This document shows, piece by piece, positions 12,001 to 26,150 of a stretch of 64,000 nucleotides of DNA. The stretch is taken from assembly GCA_051294375.1 (NCBI GenBank), contig CM119264.1:19909590-19973589 (forward strand), read 5' to 3'. Within the stretch, counting starts at the first letter, position 1. Every line of letters begins with the position of its first letter. The notes under the pieces were generated by a model. That model saw nothing but the letters and a program-made list of their open reading frames with translations. It was not told the DNA's origin and ran no database searches. The position numbers were made by a program, and so were the translations under genes. Origin of the DNA: Paraspadella gotoi (Eukaryota > Chaetognatha).

Positions 12001-15000
12001 TCATATCCTAACTACCAAATATTATTTTGCATTGATTTTTTTTATATATATGAAGAAAACCATAATGTTTTATATAACCTATTCAGAGATGACGATTTCA
12101 ATCACCGATTTTTTTTATGGCTGCAAACAAAAAAAATTTGTGAAATCGGAGCATGTCTTCACCTTTTTTAAAGATGTTGAAGTAGTTCGTCTCTTAAAAA
12201 GATGAAAATCAGGATTTCTTTGAATTATTTTTTAACAAAGTTTATAAAACATGGTAGGAAGGTTCATTTAATCAGGCTTAATAAGAATCTGTAAAAAAAA
12301 ATTCAATAACGTTTAGCACCCCCTCCATGATGTTGAAGTTGCTCGTCATTCGTCAATAACGTACGCAGCCAAGCACTTAAAATTAAACAATTTGAACCAA
12401 ACTTCCTGGACGGGTCAATTGTCATCTGCTCTATCTGTTAAAAAAAACCCGATCAAATTTGGATCATATTTTGGCCTTTTAAAAAGATGTTAAAAACAAT
12501 CGTCCATAATTAAATTAATTGAATTAATTTTTTTATAATTATTATCAAACTTTGTAAATAGGATAAATAAAACAAGCTTGACAAGACTAAAATAAAAATA
12601 ATAAAATTAGGTATGTTTAACACCTGTTTACCCCCTCCGTGATGTTGAAGTTGCTCGTCAACCGCGTCAACGCAGCTAAGAACTTAAAATTAATCAATTT
12701 GAACCAAACTTCCGAGATGGGTTAATTATCATCTACTCTATCTTTAAAAAAAACCCCATCAAAATCGGATCATATTTTAATCTATATAATAATATATATA
12801 CCAAAAAAAAATTTTATGAACTTATCTTTCCGGTGGTTCTATCAAATTTATAATTTACCTTAACAATTTGACACAGCGTTCATTTGTAAAGTGACTGTAC
12901 ACTTGAGTCACTGTATAAAAAAATTGTTTCCAAAATGTAAACTGGGTACTCTGGGAGTGAATAAACAAGACTGTGAGAGAGTCTTGATTGAAAGCTTGCA
13001 GGGACCTGCTCTGTCATTATCTTGTAAGAGTGATGGAGGCCTTAAACCACCAAAGGCTGTCCAAAGTCAGGGGCAAGATAGTTTATTTATTAAATGAATG
13101 GATGATTTTTATGTTGGTTGTACCAATTTCATATAAGTTTTTAAATGTTGATTGTTTTGTTGACAGGTTCTGTTGACAGGTTGAAAACTAGAAGTTCTTT
13201 CAAATAAATAATGGTTAAGTGACTGTTAGAGATAATGAAAATGAAAAATAATTTTTAAAATTTATTTTATTAATTAGTACACGGAAGCATTTAAAGATTT
13301 TTTTATTACTATATAAAGTTTAAAATTTTGTTTTAATTTTTTAATTTTTTTTAATAGATTCTGATAGAGCTTTAAAAGTTAGATAATGGTTTTTAATACA
13401 AATTTTTAAAAGTTTTTTGTTTTATTAATGAAAATTTAAAAAACCATGAAATTCAGCCAATGATGATGATGATAATGATTTTTTAAAGTTTTTTCTATTT
13501 TTAACCAATTTATTGTCAAAATTTTAAAAAATTGTAGTACTTACCTTCATTTAACTTTTCAAGCTTTATATGAATCCGTTCTTAAAAAATAAAATTTTGT
13601 AAAAAAAATTTGTTATTTGTTATATATTAATAAATATTTAAAAGCTTCAGTGCAACAACCCAATGAACTAATTCAAGAAAAGTGACATTGAAAATCGATT
13701 TAGTAATAAAAGGAAAAAAGAATTTTTTTTGAGAGAACTAAAAGTTATAAAAATAGTTCAATTTTGGCCCGCCTTACTAGGCATGAAACTAACAAAAAAA
13801 CTTGAAGAGCGAAAAGATGTGAAATGTGAAATTTCAGACAATGAAATCGAAAAAGAGGGCACTCAAAAAGAATTAAAAATATCAAATGAGCCTGAATATG
13901 TTCCAGACCCACTCTTTAAAAATATACTGGTCAAACATGAAGAAAGCGAAAAAAAATCATCTCCAAAATGTAAAAGAACAAGTTTGCTTAATTGTATTTT
14001 AATTTGATAATTTTTTTTTCAATAAATTATATATTTTGGACATTGACAGGTTCTGATAAATTACCGGGCATAAAACGAACAAAAAAACTAGAGAAACCAG
14101 AAGTTTTTAAATCTGATGAAATTTCAAAAAATGAAATAAAAAAAGAATTGATAACAAATGGGGTTGAAAATGTTACACGCCCACCTCTAAAAAAAATTTC
14201 AGACAAAGATGAAAAAAATGAAAATCTCCAAGCAGCGGATCAAAAAAATTTATATCCAAAAGGTAAAATAAGCAAGTTAAAATAAAACTAATATTTTTAA
14301 ATAAAACTTGTGTTTATTATTAAATTCATTTTAAAAAAGGTTTTATAAATGTTAAGGTAAAATTGTTGTTTTATCTCTGGTTTATTATTAAAGTAACACC
14401 ATAATAAAATTTTATAAAAATTAAGAAGAAAATTTAGTGGTTTTTACAATAAAAGTTTAGAGAATAAATTTTATTAAATTAAAATTCAGCCATATTGATT
14501 AAATGTTCAATGTCAGTAGTACCATAATAAGTAGAAAAACAAATCATTACTGAACCAAAAGGTTCAAACAGTAATCAGATTGGTCCTAGCTATATGATTC
14601 TAGTCTTAACCAAAGTCGGAAAGGGCTTGGCAAAAGTGAGACTTGCTGAAGTTGACTTGCTGAAAGCTTAGAACTCTGACCAAAGTTCCAGCACGTTATG
14701 CTAGCCATAGCCGATGAAATTTAAATGCTAATGTATACAACGTTAAAATAATCTATATGAGCATAGATTATAGTATTAAAATATTTTTTGTCAAAAATAA
14801 TTTTTTCTGAGGGTACTCGCCGAATTAAAATTATTATATTAATATATAAAGAAGAAAAAAAAATTGAAATCTTAAAATTTTTCAATGGATTCTGATAGAG
14901 CATAAAAAGTTAAACATAAATATAATTACAGCTTTTAAAAATTCTTACATTTTCTTAGTAAAAATTTTAAAAAAATTATAAAATCATCAAAAGATGATGA

Positions 15001-18000
15001 TGATGACAATTTTTTATAGTTTTTCTTATTTTTGACCTACTTATCAAAAAAATATTTAAAAAAGAATTATACTTTGTGTAGACAACTTTTTAAGAGTTAT
15101 CTGAATCTGGTCTTAAAATTAAAAATTTCTCAAAAAAAATTTTGGCCTTTCCTATCTATAAATAAATATTAAAAAAATACTTACTAGGGTACAGAGCCAT
15201 ACAAGAAATTTTTTGTCCATTGAATGCGGCTACCTCTAGTTATGCCCCTGACGAAAAAAATTTTAGGACTACATAATAAGGAAAGACATATCACCTTCTT
15301 TTCTTTTGCTTGTTTTTAGGTTTTTGCAGTAATTTTTAATTTAAAAAGTAATTTTGCTATTGTAAAATATTTAATTAACTATAAATGTACTTTATAAAAC
15401 GTGCTAATATAAAAGTTTAAAAAGTACTATAGCTAAAGAAAAACTTTGTTATATTTGAAAATATATACCTTAACTTAATAAAAAAGCACCTACACTCATG
15501 TGCAAAAAAACGCGCCACTTTTTAACTTTAAACTCCAGACGTTCTATTAATACAATTTTAAAAAAACGATATAAAAAAAATAAAATTAAAAAAAAAGAAT
15601 CAATATGTCTAAATGTCATTACAATCGGTCAAGTGGTTTAGGAGTTATGATTTTTTAAACTTGAGTGTTCCAAAACCAAACGGGAATATCGATTTTTATT
15701 TAAAAGCTTCAGAATCATGGAACTTTCATTTATTATATGTTTCAATAACCTTAGGATTATTATTCAGGGATCTGGGGCAATCTAGTTATCCAGTTATCCC
15801 TCCAGATATGCAATATATTTTTTTTAAAAAAATTTTGCGGTAGAATACTTCATTTTAAAAAATCACTGCTCCTAAATGGATGGCCCGATTTTAATAAAGT
15901 TTATGCCAAACTTATCGTCTTTCAATAAACTTTAATTTACTTTTAAAATTATTTAAAAAATTTAAGTATACAGGGTGATTTTTAAAGAGTGAAATAAAGT
16001 GGCGCGATTTTTTTGCTCATTACTGTTCATCATTATATTTTTAATTATTGTAAAACCAATTTAAATTAAAATATTTTGAAATGCATAAAAAAGTAAAATA
16101 TTCATTAAAATATGCTACTAATTTTAACCAAATTAATATTTTTAGCTTTCCCACATAGCTTAGATGGTACAAAGTCCAAATTTCCTGAATTTGTATCAAC
16201 AATATCAAAATATGATCTTCCAGAAAAAAGAGAAAAGACAATGTTAGAAAAGATAGAGAAAAAACCAAATGAAGAAAAACAAAATAAAATTTTAACAATA
16301 ATTAGTCCAGTACCAGACTGGGAGAGAATTAAAAAACCAAATGAAAAAACTGAAAATGTTCCAATTCATTCAATAACTTTTACACGAAAAAAGCCAGGTA
16401 ATGTCAATATTTTGAGAAACAAAGTTATGTTACATGATTCAGAAAAATCTTGGAAATATCTTTTAAAAACCTTAAACCTTTTTGTTATGACTAAATCTGT
16501 AATAATTCAGGTTTAAATTCTATGTATAATTCTAAAATAAATCTTTCCTTTAAATAAATTTTTCTGTACTCAGCCGTTTCAGTTTAAAAATATTATTTTA
16601 TTAAATTTTGGAAGCAGTAAATGGCTTTCAAATATTTTAGACTTACAATAAAAAATATTAGTTTTGGATTTGAAGTGTTATATGTTTTGGACATTGACAG
16701 GTTTTGATGATTTATCGGGCATGAAACCAACAAAAAAACTAGAGGGGCCAGAAGTTTCAGATAATAAAATAGAAAAAGAGACATTTCATGAAGAAGTGTT
16801 AATAACAAATGGGGATGAAAAGGTTTCTCGCCCACCATTAAAAAAAATAATTGACAAAGATGAAGAAAATGAAAATATTCAACTAGCGGATCAAAAAAAT
16901 CTATATCAAAAAGGTAAAAAGAGCAAGCTTAAAACATACATATTTCTTAATAAAATCATTTTAAATTTTTTTAATAAAAATTTAGGTAATTTTTTTTAAT
17001 TTCGGGGTTATGAATTAAGCAATGCACTGCTAAAATTTTTACAAAAATTAAAAACAAAATTTAGTTGGTTCATTTAATCTCATCGCATACACCATTAATA
17101 TGGAGTAACAATGTAAAACAATTTTTAGTCGGATCTGCTTATCAGCAGATCCCGACTCTATAATTCACTTTCTCGGTCCGTCGGTCTGCCCCCTCAATCT
17201 TGTCGGGCATTCATTTATATCATGTCAGAACATAGAATTATAATAAATTATGCAAAAAAAATTTCTGTTCGTCCATCTGTCCCACCTTAGCAAAAAACAC
17301 CAATTACTCGTGTGTGAGTGGGGAGGTGTGTGATTGAGCTGGATATAAAGTTTAGATGGAATCGTGCGAGTGAAAATGAGTTTAACGGGAAAAAACAAAA
17401 AAATCTGTTTCACTATTTGAACACCAATTACTCATAAGTGGATGGGGCGATTAACCTGAAATTTTGTACGTGGGTAGGAAAGTGTGTGATTAAGCTGGAA
17501 ATCAAGTTTCGATGGAATCGTTTGAGTTTAAATGAGTTTAAATGGAAAAAACAAAAAAACCTGTTTCACTAATTGATTATGATTCTTTTTCTTTTTATAT
17601 TAAATGTAAATTCAAGATATATTAATTAATCAAATAATTATCAGTCAATAATTAATTAAAAAATCAATTAATCAATCAAAACAAACATTTTGGAACAAAT
17701 TAATTAATTATCAATTATTAATTAATTAATAATCAATTACCGATAATGATCGTGGGCAGATCCGACATTGTTTGCTCAAACTTGTTTTTAAACATGTTTG
17801 CCTTTTAAGATTTTTGCCGAATCTGACTTCCTATTACAAACTTATAATTCCCCTAGTTTTTTCCTTAAATGAGCAAAAAGAATACACTACTTTCTATTCT
17901 TTTATGATTTCTGGGTGAAAACTATAATAAATTACATAAACATATTGTAAAAATATAATGTCTTGTGAAACCTGTGAGTTAAAAAAAAAACATATTGTAA

Positions 18001-21000
18001 AAATATAATGTCTTGTGAAACCTGTGAGTTAAAAAAAAATTCGCTCAGTTTATTATTGAAAAATAATTAACGTCTTCCGGCTCCTTCCAGTAAACATCCC
18101 TGTTCTTCAAAATAAACTAATGCTTACTTTTTGCTGGTGGAAAAGAAAGAAAAATACTTAGGCTGTGACTAAAATTTTTTAGAATTTTGTAAGCATGCCT
18201 GTTAAAGCAAACAAGCAAATATTTAAAAGTTTTCTTTATTTAAAAAATTAGATTACAATTTAGCCTTTTTTCTTTCAGAATAATCAAAAAGAATTTAATT
18301 TTCATTTATTCTTCAGGGGAGTCATTTTAAAATTTATTTAAATTTTGACTTTAGCGATTTACTTACCCTAATTTTCCCAATTTTAAAAAAAAAAAAAATT
18401 TTCCATCTTCTTTGTAACTTTTGCTAACTACTACGAAAATTTGTCTCTTACTTTTTCTACTATGAGCATTTTCCTTTTACTTTCTATAGAAATTTGCTCT
18501 TCTGTCTGCACCCACTACATCTTCCCTTGCATCGCTTTACACAAAATAGCAAATTTTTGCCTGATTTGGTCTTAATAAACCAGATGGCTCCAAAAACAAA
18601 AGAGCGTTTTTAAAACAAAATAGTAATGAATTTTAGTTTTAGTAAATCTTTTTTTTTATATTTTTACAAAATATGAAAATATACAAAATTACTTGTTTTA
18701 CTATTTTCTTATTGCTTGCGTTGTGAATGGCCTCCTTTCGCCGCATGCAACATAATCTTAAAAGTATAATGATCTTGCCAGACCTTACAATCAAAAAAAT
18801 TAATAAAAAAGTATATTGCATATTGCAGTAAATCATGATTAAATGTAAATTCAAACAAAAATATTTGAATCGATATGAAACAAAGAAAATGGACAAACAT
18901 TTAAGCTTCCTTACAGCCTCACTAATGAAACTTGATAACTCGATAGTTGAAAGTTAAAAAAATGCTGCAAGTTGAAAAAATTATGCAAGTTAAAAAAATT
19001 ATGCAAGTTGAAAAAATTATCCAAGTTGAAAAAATTATGCAAGATGAAAAAATTATGCAAGTTGAAAAAATTATGCAAGTTAAAAAAATTATGCAAGTTG
19101 TTCTAGAATTATATGTTGGGATTAATATCCTAGAAGCCCGGGTTCACCCGTTGATGTCGGTAGAGTCAGGAGTCTTTAGTCTTTAGTCAACTGACTATAC
19201 TATACTGGGTGCATCAGTTAATTTCATGATTCAGTCCACAAATTATAATATATATTACTATTCTAAGCTAATAAGGGTTAAATATAGGTTCCTAAACCTT
19301 TATCCAGGCTAACCTTGTTGAAGACATCCCTCAATTCCCTATCATGTCCTACCGCAGGGCGTACACTGGGTATCTCAGCAAATTCCCTAGTCCCTAGCCT
19401 ATTCATGTTCTTACTAACTACTATGATAATTCAGTGAAACACTATCTTCTTTTAATACATCTATTACCTCCTATGGAGGCATGTTTAAATTCTCAGACAG
19501 TGATTAGATATATAGATAATAAAGAACCAGGAATCAGGGCTATTTATAGCCTAAGTTTATATATTCTTATATGAAATGAACCCTTAGCATTAATTATTAT
19601 AATACAGTTTAATGACCTTTTATACATATTACAGAAGAATGCTTAAATGCATATAACACTTGGCTTATACCGTTTATACCTTGATACAGTTGCACTACAG
19701 TGCATATAGTTTACCAATCTAGTTACATCTTGAAGACATATAGTCTTTACTTAACATTTACTAAGAGAGGCAGAGGTCTGCACTCAATGAGTCTTCAGAA
19801 ACAGACTGACTTTTTGGCTCTTCCTCTTCTCCTTTTATTGCCTTTCAGAGCTTTCGTTCTGATAGCTATCATATCATAAGTAATAAAATAACTATATTCC
19901 GTTTTGATAATCTTACGGGGATGGTATCAGAACTATCCAGATCGCCCTTGTTCTGAACTCCTACGCAACGGTCCAGATTTCATCCAATTCCAAATCTTAA
20001 AAGATTCTCTTCCTTTAATATTCTTTAGGGTCATTAGGCTTTATTTATTTATATATTATTAATATCATATTAATCTATTAAAGCCCTGATTCCTAGTTTA
20101 CAAAGGAATAATCTCAGAAATAATTTGTTTATGCATACAGGTATATATAATTTTTTTATATATATATATATATATATGATCAGAGTATGAGAAATCAATC
20201 ACAGTTTTCTGATTATAAATGTGTAGTCACACATTTATTATCATTTAATAGCAATCATTTCCTCATAAAATAAGATAAACATTAATAGCAATTGAAGCAC
20301 TCAGTCAATCTAGCTCTTAATATTATATTACACAAGTTAAAAAAATTATACAAATTGAAAAAAATTATGCAAGTTGAAAAATGTATGCATGTTAAAAAAA
20401 TGATACAAGTTGAAAAAAATATGAATGCTAAAAAAATGATGCAAGTTAAAAAAATGATGCAAGCTGAAAAATAATAAAAGTTTAAAAAATGAAAAAGCTA
20501 AAAATGATGCAAATTTAAAAAAATATTATTATTGTTGCAGTAGGCAGTGATTTCTATTTGGGTATTTTCAACAATGAATTTGGAACTTTATTAACTATTA
20601 TTTCTTTTTTTCCCACTGATAAATATGAAACACCCTTTATTTAAAAAAACGGTTGGTTATAGTTATCTTCTCTTTATAACATAGAAGTCACTGGGTGAAT
20701 TTCTATGCTTTCAAAATACGGTAAGACATGATTTCTTTTACGACGATCATTCCAAATACGGTTTCATCCTTAATTAAGAAGAAACTAAAAACGATTTTTC
20801 ATGATAAGACCAACTTTTAGAGATTAAATTGCTCGTAAGATCTGTCACGTATTTTAGTTATAGTACTGCTTAGGCAAAAAAAACGGCATGCTATAGTATA
20901 AAACTTTTTTCCTTTTTTTCTACTCCTTTTCTTATTTACGTTTCTCTTTTGAACTTTCTCTCTGTCCGTCTCTCTTTCTCTCTGTCTTTCTCCCTTTCTC

Positions 21001-24000
21001 TTACTTTTCTCTCCTCATAATTATCTGTGTCATCCATTCTTTTCTTCCTTTACCTTTATTTCCCTTCCGCTCTATCTCTGCTTTTCTCTCCCTCTCTGAT
21101 TCTCTTTCTTCCTTTTTTCTTGTTTTTTCTTTTCTCTTAATCATTCTCATTCTCCCTCTTCTCCTCATATAATATTTTTTTTCCACTTGTTCTCCCTCTC
21201 CCTGCCCTTTTTTTTCACCCATACTCTGCTTCCCTTATCTTTTATTTTTGTCACTAATTTTTCAAATATTTCAAATGTATTGTAAGAAAAAAATAGGGTA
21301 TTGCAAGATTTTAGCGGAAGTTTGGTTGCCTAGCAGATTTAAAAAATCGACAGATTTTTGCGGAAATTTTTTCCGCAAAAACGTGTCGATTGGGAGGAAA
21401 AAATGTCCTGAAGCTTCCCATTACATTAAAAGAATGCGGTTTTTTTTTAAAAACTTGAACATTAGTGTGTTTCTCATCTGATGAAACTATAAAATTAGTT
21501 AAAAAACGAGTTTTAGTTTTAAAAAAAATGCACCTCACAAACCTCACAAATTAAAAGTCGGCTTAAAATTTTTTTTACAGCCAAAGTATTGAATATTTTG
21601 CCATAATTTTTTAGGTGTTGGAAGCTCAGTTGAATAGGAATATTTGCCTAGAATTGTAAGTAAATCAAACAATTTTTGTTTAACAAATTGTAATAAAAAC
21701 TAAAAATGTGAGTTTTTGACTAGTCAATTTTAAAATTAATTCAAAGGCAAACAATAGATTTTCAATTGAATATGAACTGACTCAGAGGTAAGGAAGATAA
21801 AAAGGACCCGAAAACTGAAATAAAAAATTTTCTTAAACCATCTTGTCATTCAAATCTCAAGACAAAAGTCAAAATGGACAAAAATGGACATAATTTTTTT
21901 TATTAAAAGTAGCAAAAATGATATTGATTCTTGATTAGAAAATGCTACAGATGATTTCAATTAATCCGTAATCTAGCCCACTTTGTCTTTGGGTTCTAAT
22001 TTAATTAATTTTGTAGGTAATATTCTAGCAATATTGCAAAAAGTGGTTTTTTTGCTGAATTCCTCGATAGAAATCACTGCCAGTAACAGTTCAGTTTAAG
22101 CCCTTGAAAGCGATTTACATGTATTGGCGCAGTGTGTTTATTAGAGTGGAGCACTGGGGAACATAAATTTTATTTGAGTGAACAAATAAGGATATTTAGA
22201 CGTGAGATAATATGATTAAGGAGTACAAAAAATATTTTGCTTATATTGTTATTTTTATATTTTTTATTTTTAAAATTTTTATTAAAGATTCTGATTCTTT
22301 ATAAAAAGTTAGATCAAAAATATAAAATATTTTATTAAAAATTTCAATGTCTTCAGCCTCAAAATTGGAAAAAAAGGTCAAATTCTTCACTTTTTTACGC
22401 TTTGTAATAGAATGATGAAACGTTTTTGGTCATTTTTCGCAGCTTTAACCTAAAAATATCGGCACTTTTATACAAAGAAGCCCCCTTGCTACGGCTCCTG
22501 AAGCAGCGGACTCGGGCACACGCACAAAAATTTTATCTTTTGCTGCTTGTTTTATCGTTTTATCGTCGCTTTCACCGTCGCAACTGCTTCCTCCATCGAT
22601 CAAATTATCGTCGTCGTTTCTGTTAATCCCAATCTTGGCAGAGGCTTAATTCTTTTTCTCCTGAGTCACCCAGCAAGCTAGAATTTTATTGTTGCAAAAG
22701 TAGCGTCGGGAAAAATGACCCTAATCCCTTACCCTAATCCTAACCCTAATCCCTAACCCTAATCACAACCCTAATATTTATCCTCTAAACTAACCTTATC
22801 CCTAACCGAAACCGTAAACAATTAATCCATCGTTCAAATTATCGTTCAAATTATCGTCGTCGTATTTGTCGATCCTGACTCTAAGTCATCCAGCCAGAAA
22901 GAGTAAGAGAGATTTGCTGCTCCGTCATACGGCAAGGGGGCATCGATGTATGAAAAGGCCAAAATATCATGTAACATTTTTTATTTTTTTCCAGCGAATC
23001 CGAAACTGTTCTTAAAATTAAAAAAAATATGATTTTGAAATTTTATGATTTGATAAGGATATTACTATAAAAAAATTCAATTAATGATACTGTTATGCAA
23101 ATTTTTTTTTGAAAAAGGGCTTAATTGTTTTTTATTACATATACAAAGGCAGCAAAAAAACATTGTTCCATCGCTCAATCTTTTCATCATTCCACCCTAG
23201 TGTTTATGTTTTTAAGTACAGTAATTTTTACTTTAAAAATTTCATTTTTTATTAAAAAAATATTGTATTATCAATGTATTTATAAAAAATTCAAATATAA
23301 AAGTTTAAAAATTATTTTAGCTAAAGAAAAACTTTGTTATGAAATTGGTACAACCAAAATAAAAATTATCCATTCCTTTATAAAATAAGCTTACTTGCCC
23401 CTGACTTTGGACAGGCTTTGGTGGTTTAAGGCCTCCATCACTCTTACAAGATAATGACATAACAAGTCAAATATTTGAAAATATTTACCATTATAAAATA
23501 AAAAAACCTACTTACTTATAAAATTATTAGGTAAAATCAAATTTGAATGGAAATATTTTAAAAGGCATAAAATGTAGATTCACTCATGAAAATATGATAA
23601 CACTTTCTACTAAATTAATATTTTCAGCTTTCCCACATAGTTTAGATGGTACCAAGTCCAAATCTCCTAAAATTGTATCAGCAATACCAGGATATGATCT
23701 TCCAGAAAAAATAGAAAAGACAATATTAAAAATCATTGAAAAAAAACCAAATGAAGAAAAACCAAATAAAATTTCTCCAGTTTCAGACAGGGAGAAAATT
23801 AAAAGCCCAAATGAAAAAGCTGAAAATCTTTCCATTGGTTCAAAACCATATGCACCAAGAAAATCAGGTAGAAAAATATTATACTATCTGAAATAGCAAA
23901 ATATTTTGTAAGATAATGTTATGTTTTATGACTCAAAATCATATTTAAAACTATCTTTTAAAAACCTTTATTTTTAGTCGATCTGCTTATCAGCAGATCC

Positions 24001-25114
24001 CGACTCTATAATTCACTTTTTCGGTCCGTCGGTCCGCCCCCTCAATATTGTCGGGCACCACTTATATCATGTCAGAACATCGAATTATGATAAATTATCA
24101 AAAAAAAGATTCCGTCGTCGTCCGTCCGTCCTGTCCTCCGTCCTCCCACCTTAGCAAAAAACACCAATTACTCGTGATGAGATGGATGGATTAATGAAAT
24201 TTTGTGTGTGGTGGAAGTGTGTGATTGAGCTGGATATGAAGTTTCGATGGAATCGTCCATGGAAATGAGTTTAAATGGAAAAAAAAAATTTCACTATTTG
24301 AACACCAATTCTCACGAGTGGATGGGGCGATTGACTGAGAATTTTGTATTGAGTAGAGAAAGTGTGTGATTAAGCGGAAATCAAGTTTCGATGGAATGTT
24401 TGAGTGGAAATGAGTTTAAATGAAAAAAACAAAAAACCTGTTTCTAATTGATTATGCTTCTTTTTCTTTTTATAGTAAATGTAAATGCAAGATGTATTAA
24501 TAAATCAAATAATTAATCAGTTAATTAATCAATTAGTAAATAATTAATCAATAATTAATTAATTAGTCAATCAATCCGTCCATCCGTCCCATCTTAGCAA
24601 AAAGCTCCAATAACTCGTGATTGGCTGGTTGGATTGGAATTAAATTTTGTGTGTGGGTAGGAAAGTGTGTGATAAAGCTGGATATTAAAATTTCGATGGA
24701 ATCGTATGAGTGGAAATTAGTTTAAATGGAAAAAACATAAGTCGAATTTACTAAAATCTTTTTACTTATTTTAACCAATAAATACTCAATTAATCATAAT
24801 TGGATGGATAGATTGAGTTGAAATTTTGTGTGTGGGTAGGAAAACGTATGACGAAGCTTGATATAGTTTCAGTGGAAACGTACCAGTGGAAATGAGTTTA
24901 AATGAAAAAAATATGAGTCACATTTACTTGAATCTTTTTATTTATTTTAACCCATGATAGATTGAGATGAAATTTTGTGAGCCGGTAGGAAAGTGAGTGA
25001 AGAAGCTAGATATAAAGTTTTGACGGAATGCAAGTTGAAAAATTATGCAAGTTGAAAAAAATGATGCAAGTTAAAAAAAATCTTAAAAGCATAAGGATCG
25101 TCGCTATTGCATAA

Positions 25115-25149
<35 letters not shown>

Positions 25150-25557
25150 GAGAGAGAGAGAGAGAGTGAGAGAGAAAAGAGAGAGAGTGAGAGAGAGAGA
25201 GAGAGAAGGAGACATAAAATAAAAAAATCTTAAAAGACTCAAGATCGAGCCAGAGCCCACTATCATAGAAAATTAATGAAAAAAACCGGGAAAAAAACGA
25301 ATGAATCATGCGATAAACGAATTGTTGATGTACTAGTAATTGATTGAGGTAATACTAATTGATTGATGTAATAGTAATTTATTGATGTAATAGGAATTGA
25401 TTATTGATTCGATGATAATCAATTATTGATGCGATGATAGTCATTCACTGCTGTGATGATAGTCATTCAGTGATGCGATGATTGTCATTCATTGATGCGA
25501 TGATTGTCATCATTGATGCGATGATAGTCAATAAAACAAACAAATGCGTGTATGAGT

Positions 25558-25618
<61 letters not shown>

Positions 25619-25631
25619 GAGAGAGAAAGAA

Positions 25632-25666
<35 letters not shown>

Positions 25667-26119
25667 AAGAAAGAAATAAATCCACGAAAATCTCGGATGA
25701 AAATATGGGATTTTGTATTGAAAAAAGCGCGGAATAAATGGCAATAATAAAAAGTTTTAGAAGGAAAAAAATAATCAGAATTTTTCAAAAAAACAAACGA
25801 TCACGCAAAAGATCGGACAGATAGGGACAGACACACAGAGAGACAGAGAGACAGAGAGAGAGAGAGAAAAGAGAAAGAGAGAGAGACAGCCGCTGCAGAG
25901 AAAAAGAGAAAGAGAAAGAACGATATATAATAATTAAAAAGAGAGAGAGAGAGAGAAGCTCTACAGCCCCTTTACTCGTTAAAGAATCAGCAGTACTTAT
26001 GGCGCCGCACGTAGCGTGAGCTATTCTCTACCCAAAGGACCGGGTTCGCGCCCTGTTCGTGGCATCGTTTTTTACATTAGTGAACCCACATTATATCTAA
26101 AAAAATTTTTGTAAAAAAA

Positions 26120-26150
<31 letters not shown>

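Larger units (their letters stand above)
14263..16145 (+). other. Intron carrying family H and a mariner-like MITE
   Basis: 14540-14700 shows the intron module shared by the array (AGGTTC...AAAGCTTAGA...CAAAGTTCCAGCA). Family H fills 14703-15245 and a mariner-like MITE 15493-16025. Confidence 0.55.

Noticed and set aside
18941-20505. CRISPR-like array of short repeats
   Set aside because: Units are contiguous with no unique spacers; an animal minisatellite split by an LTR.
21001-21222. Glu/Arg-rich minus-strand frame
   Set aside because: CT-rich low-complexity tract inside a TIR element.
25463-25788. Ser/Leu- or Arg/Glu-repeat frames
   Set aside because: Translations of a (GA)n microsatellite.
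26001-26063. Functional tRNA gene
   Set aside because: Boxes A and B are plausible but the acceptor stem does not pair and it sits in a repeat-rich element.
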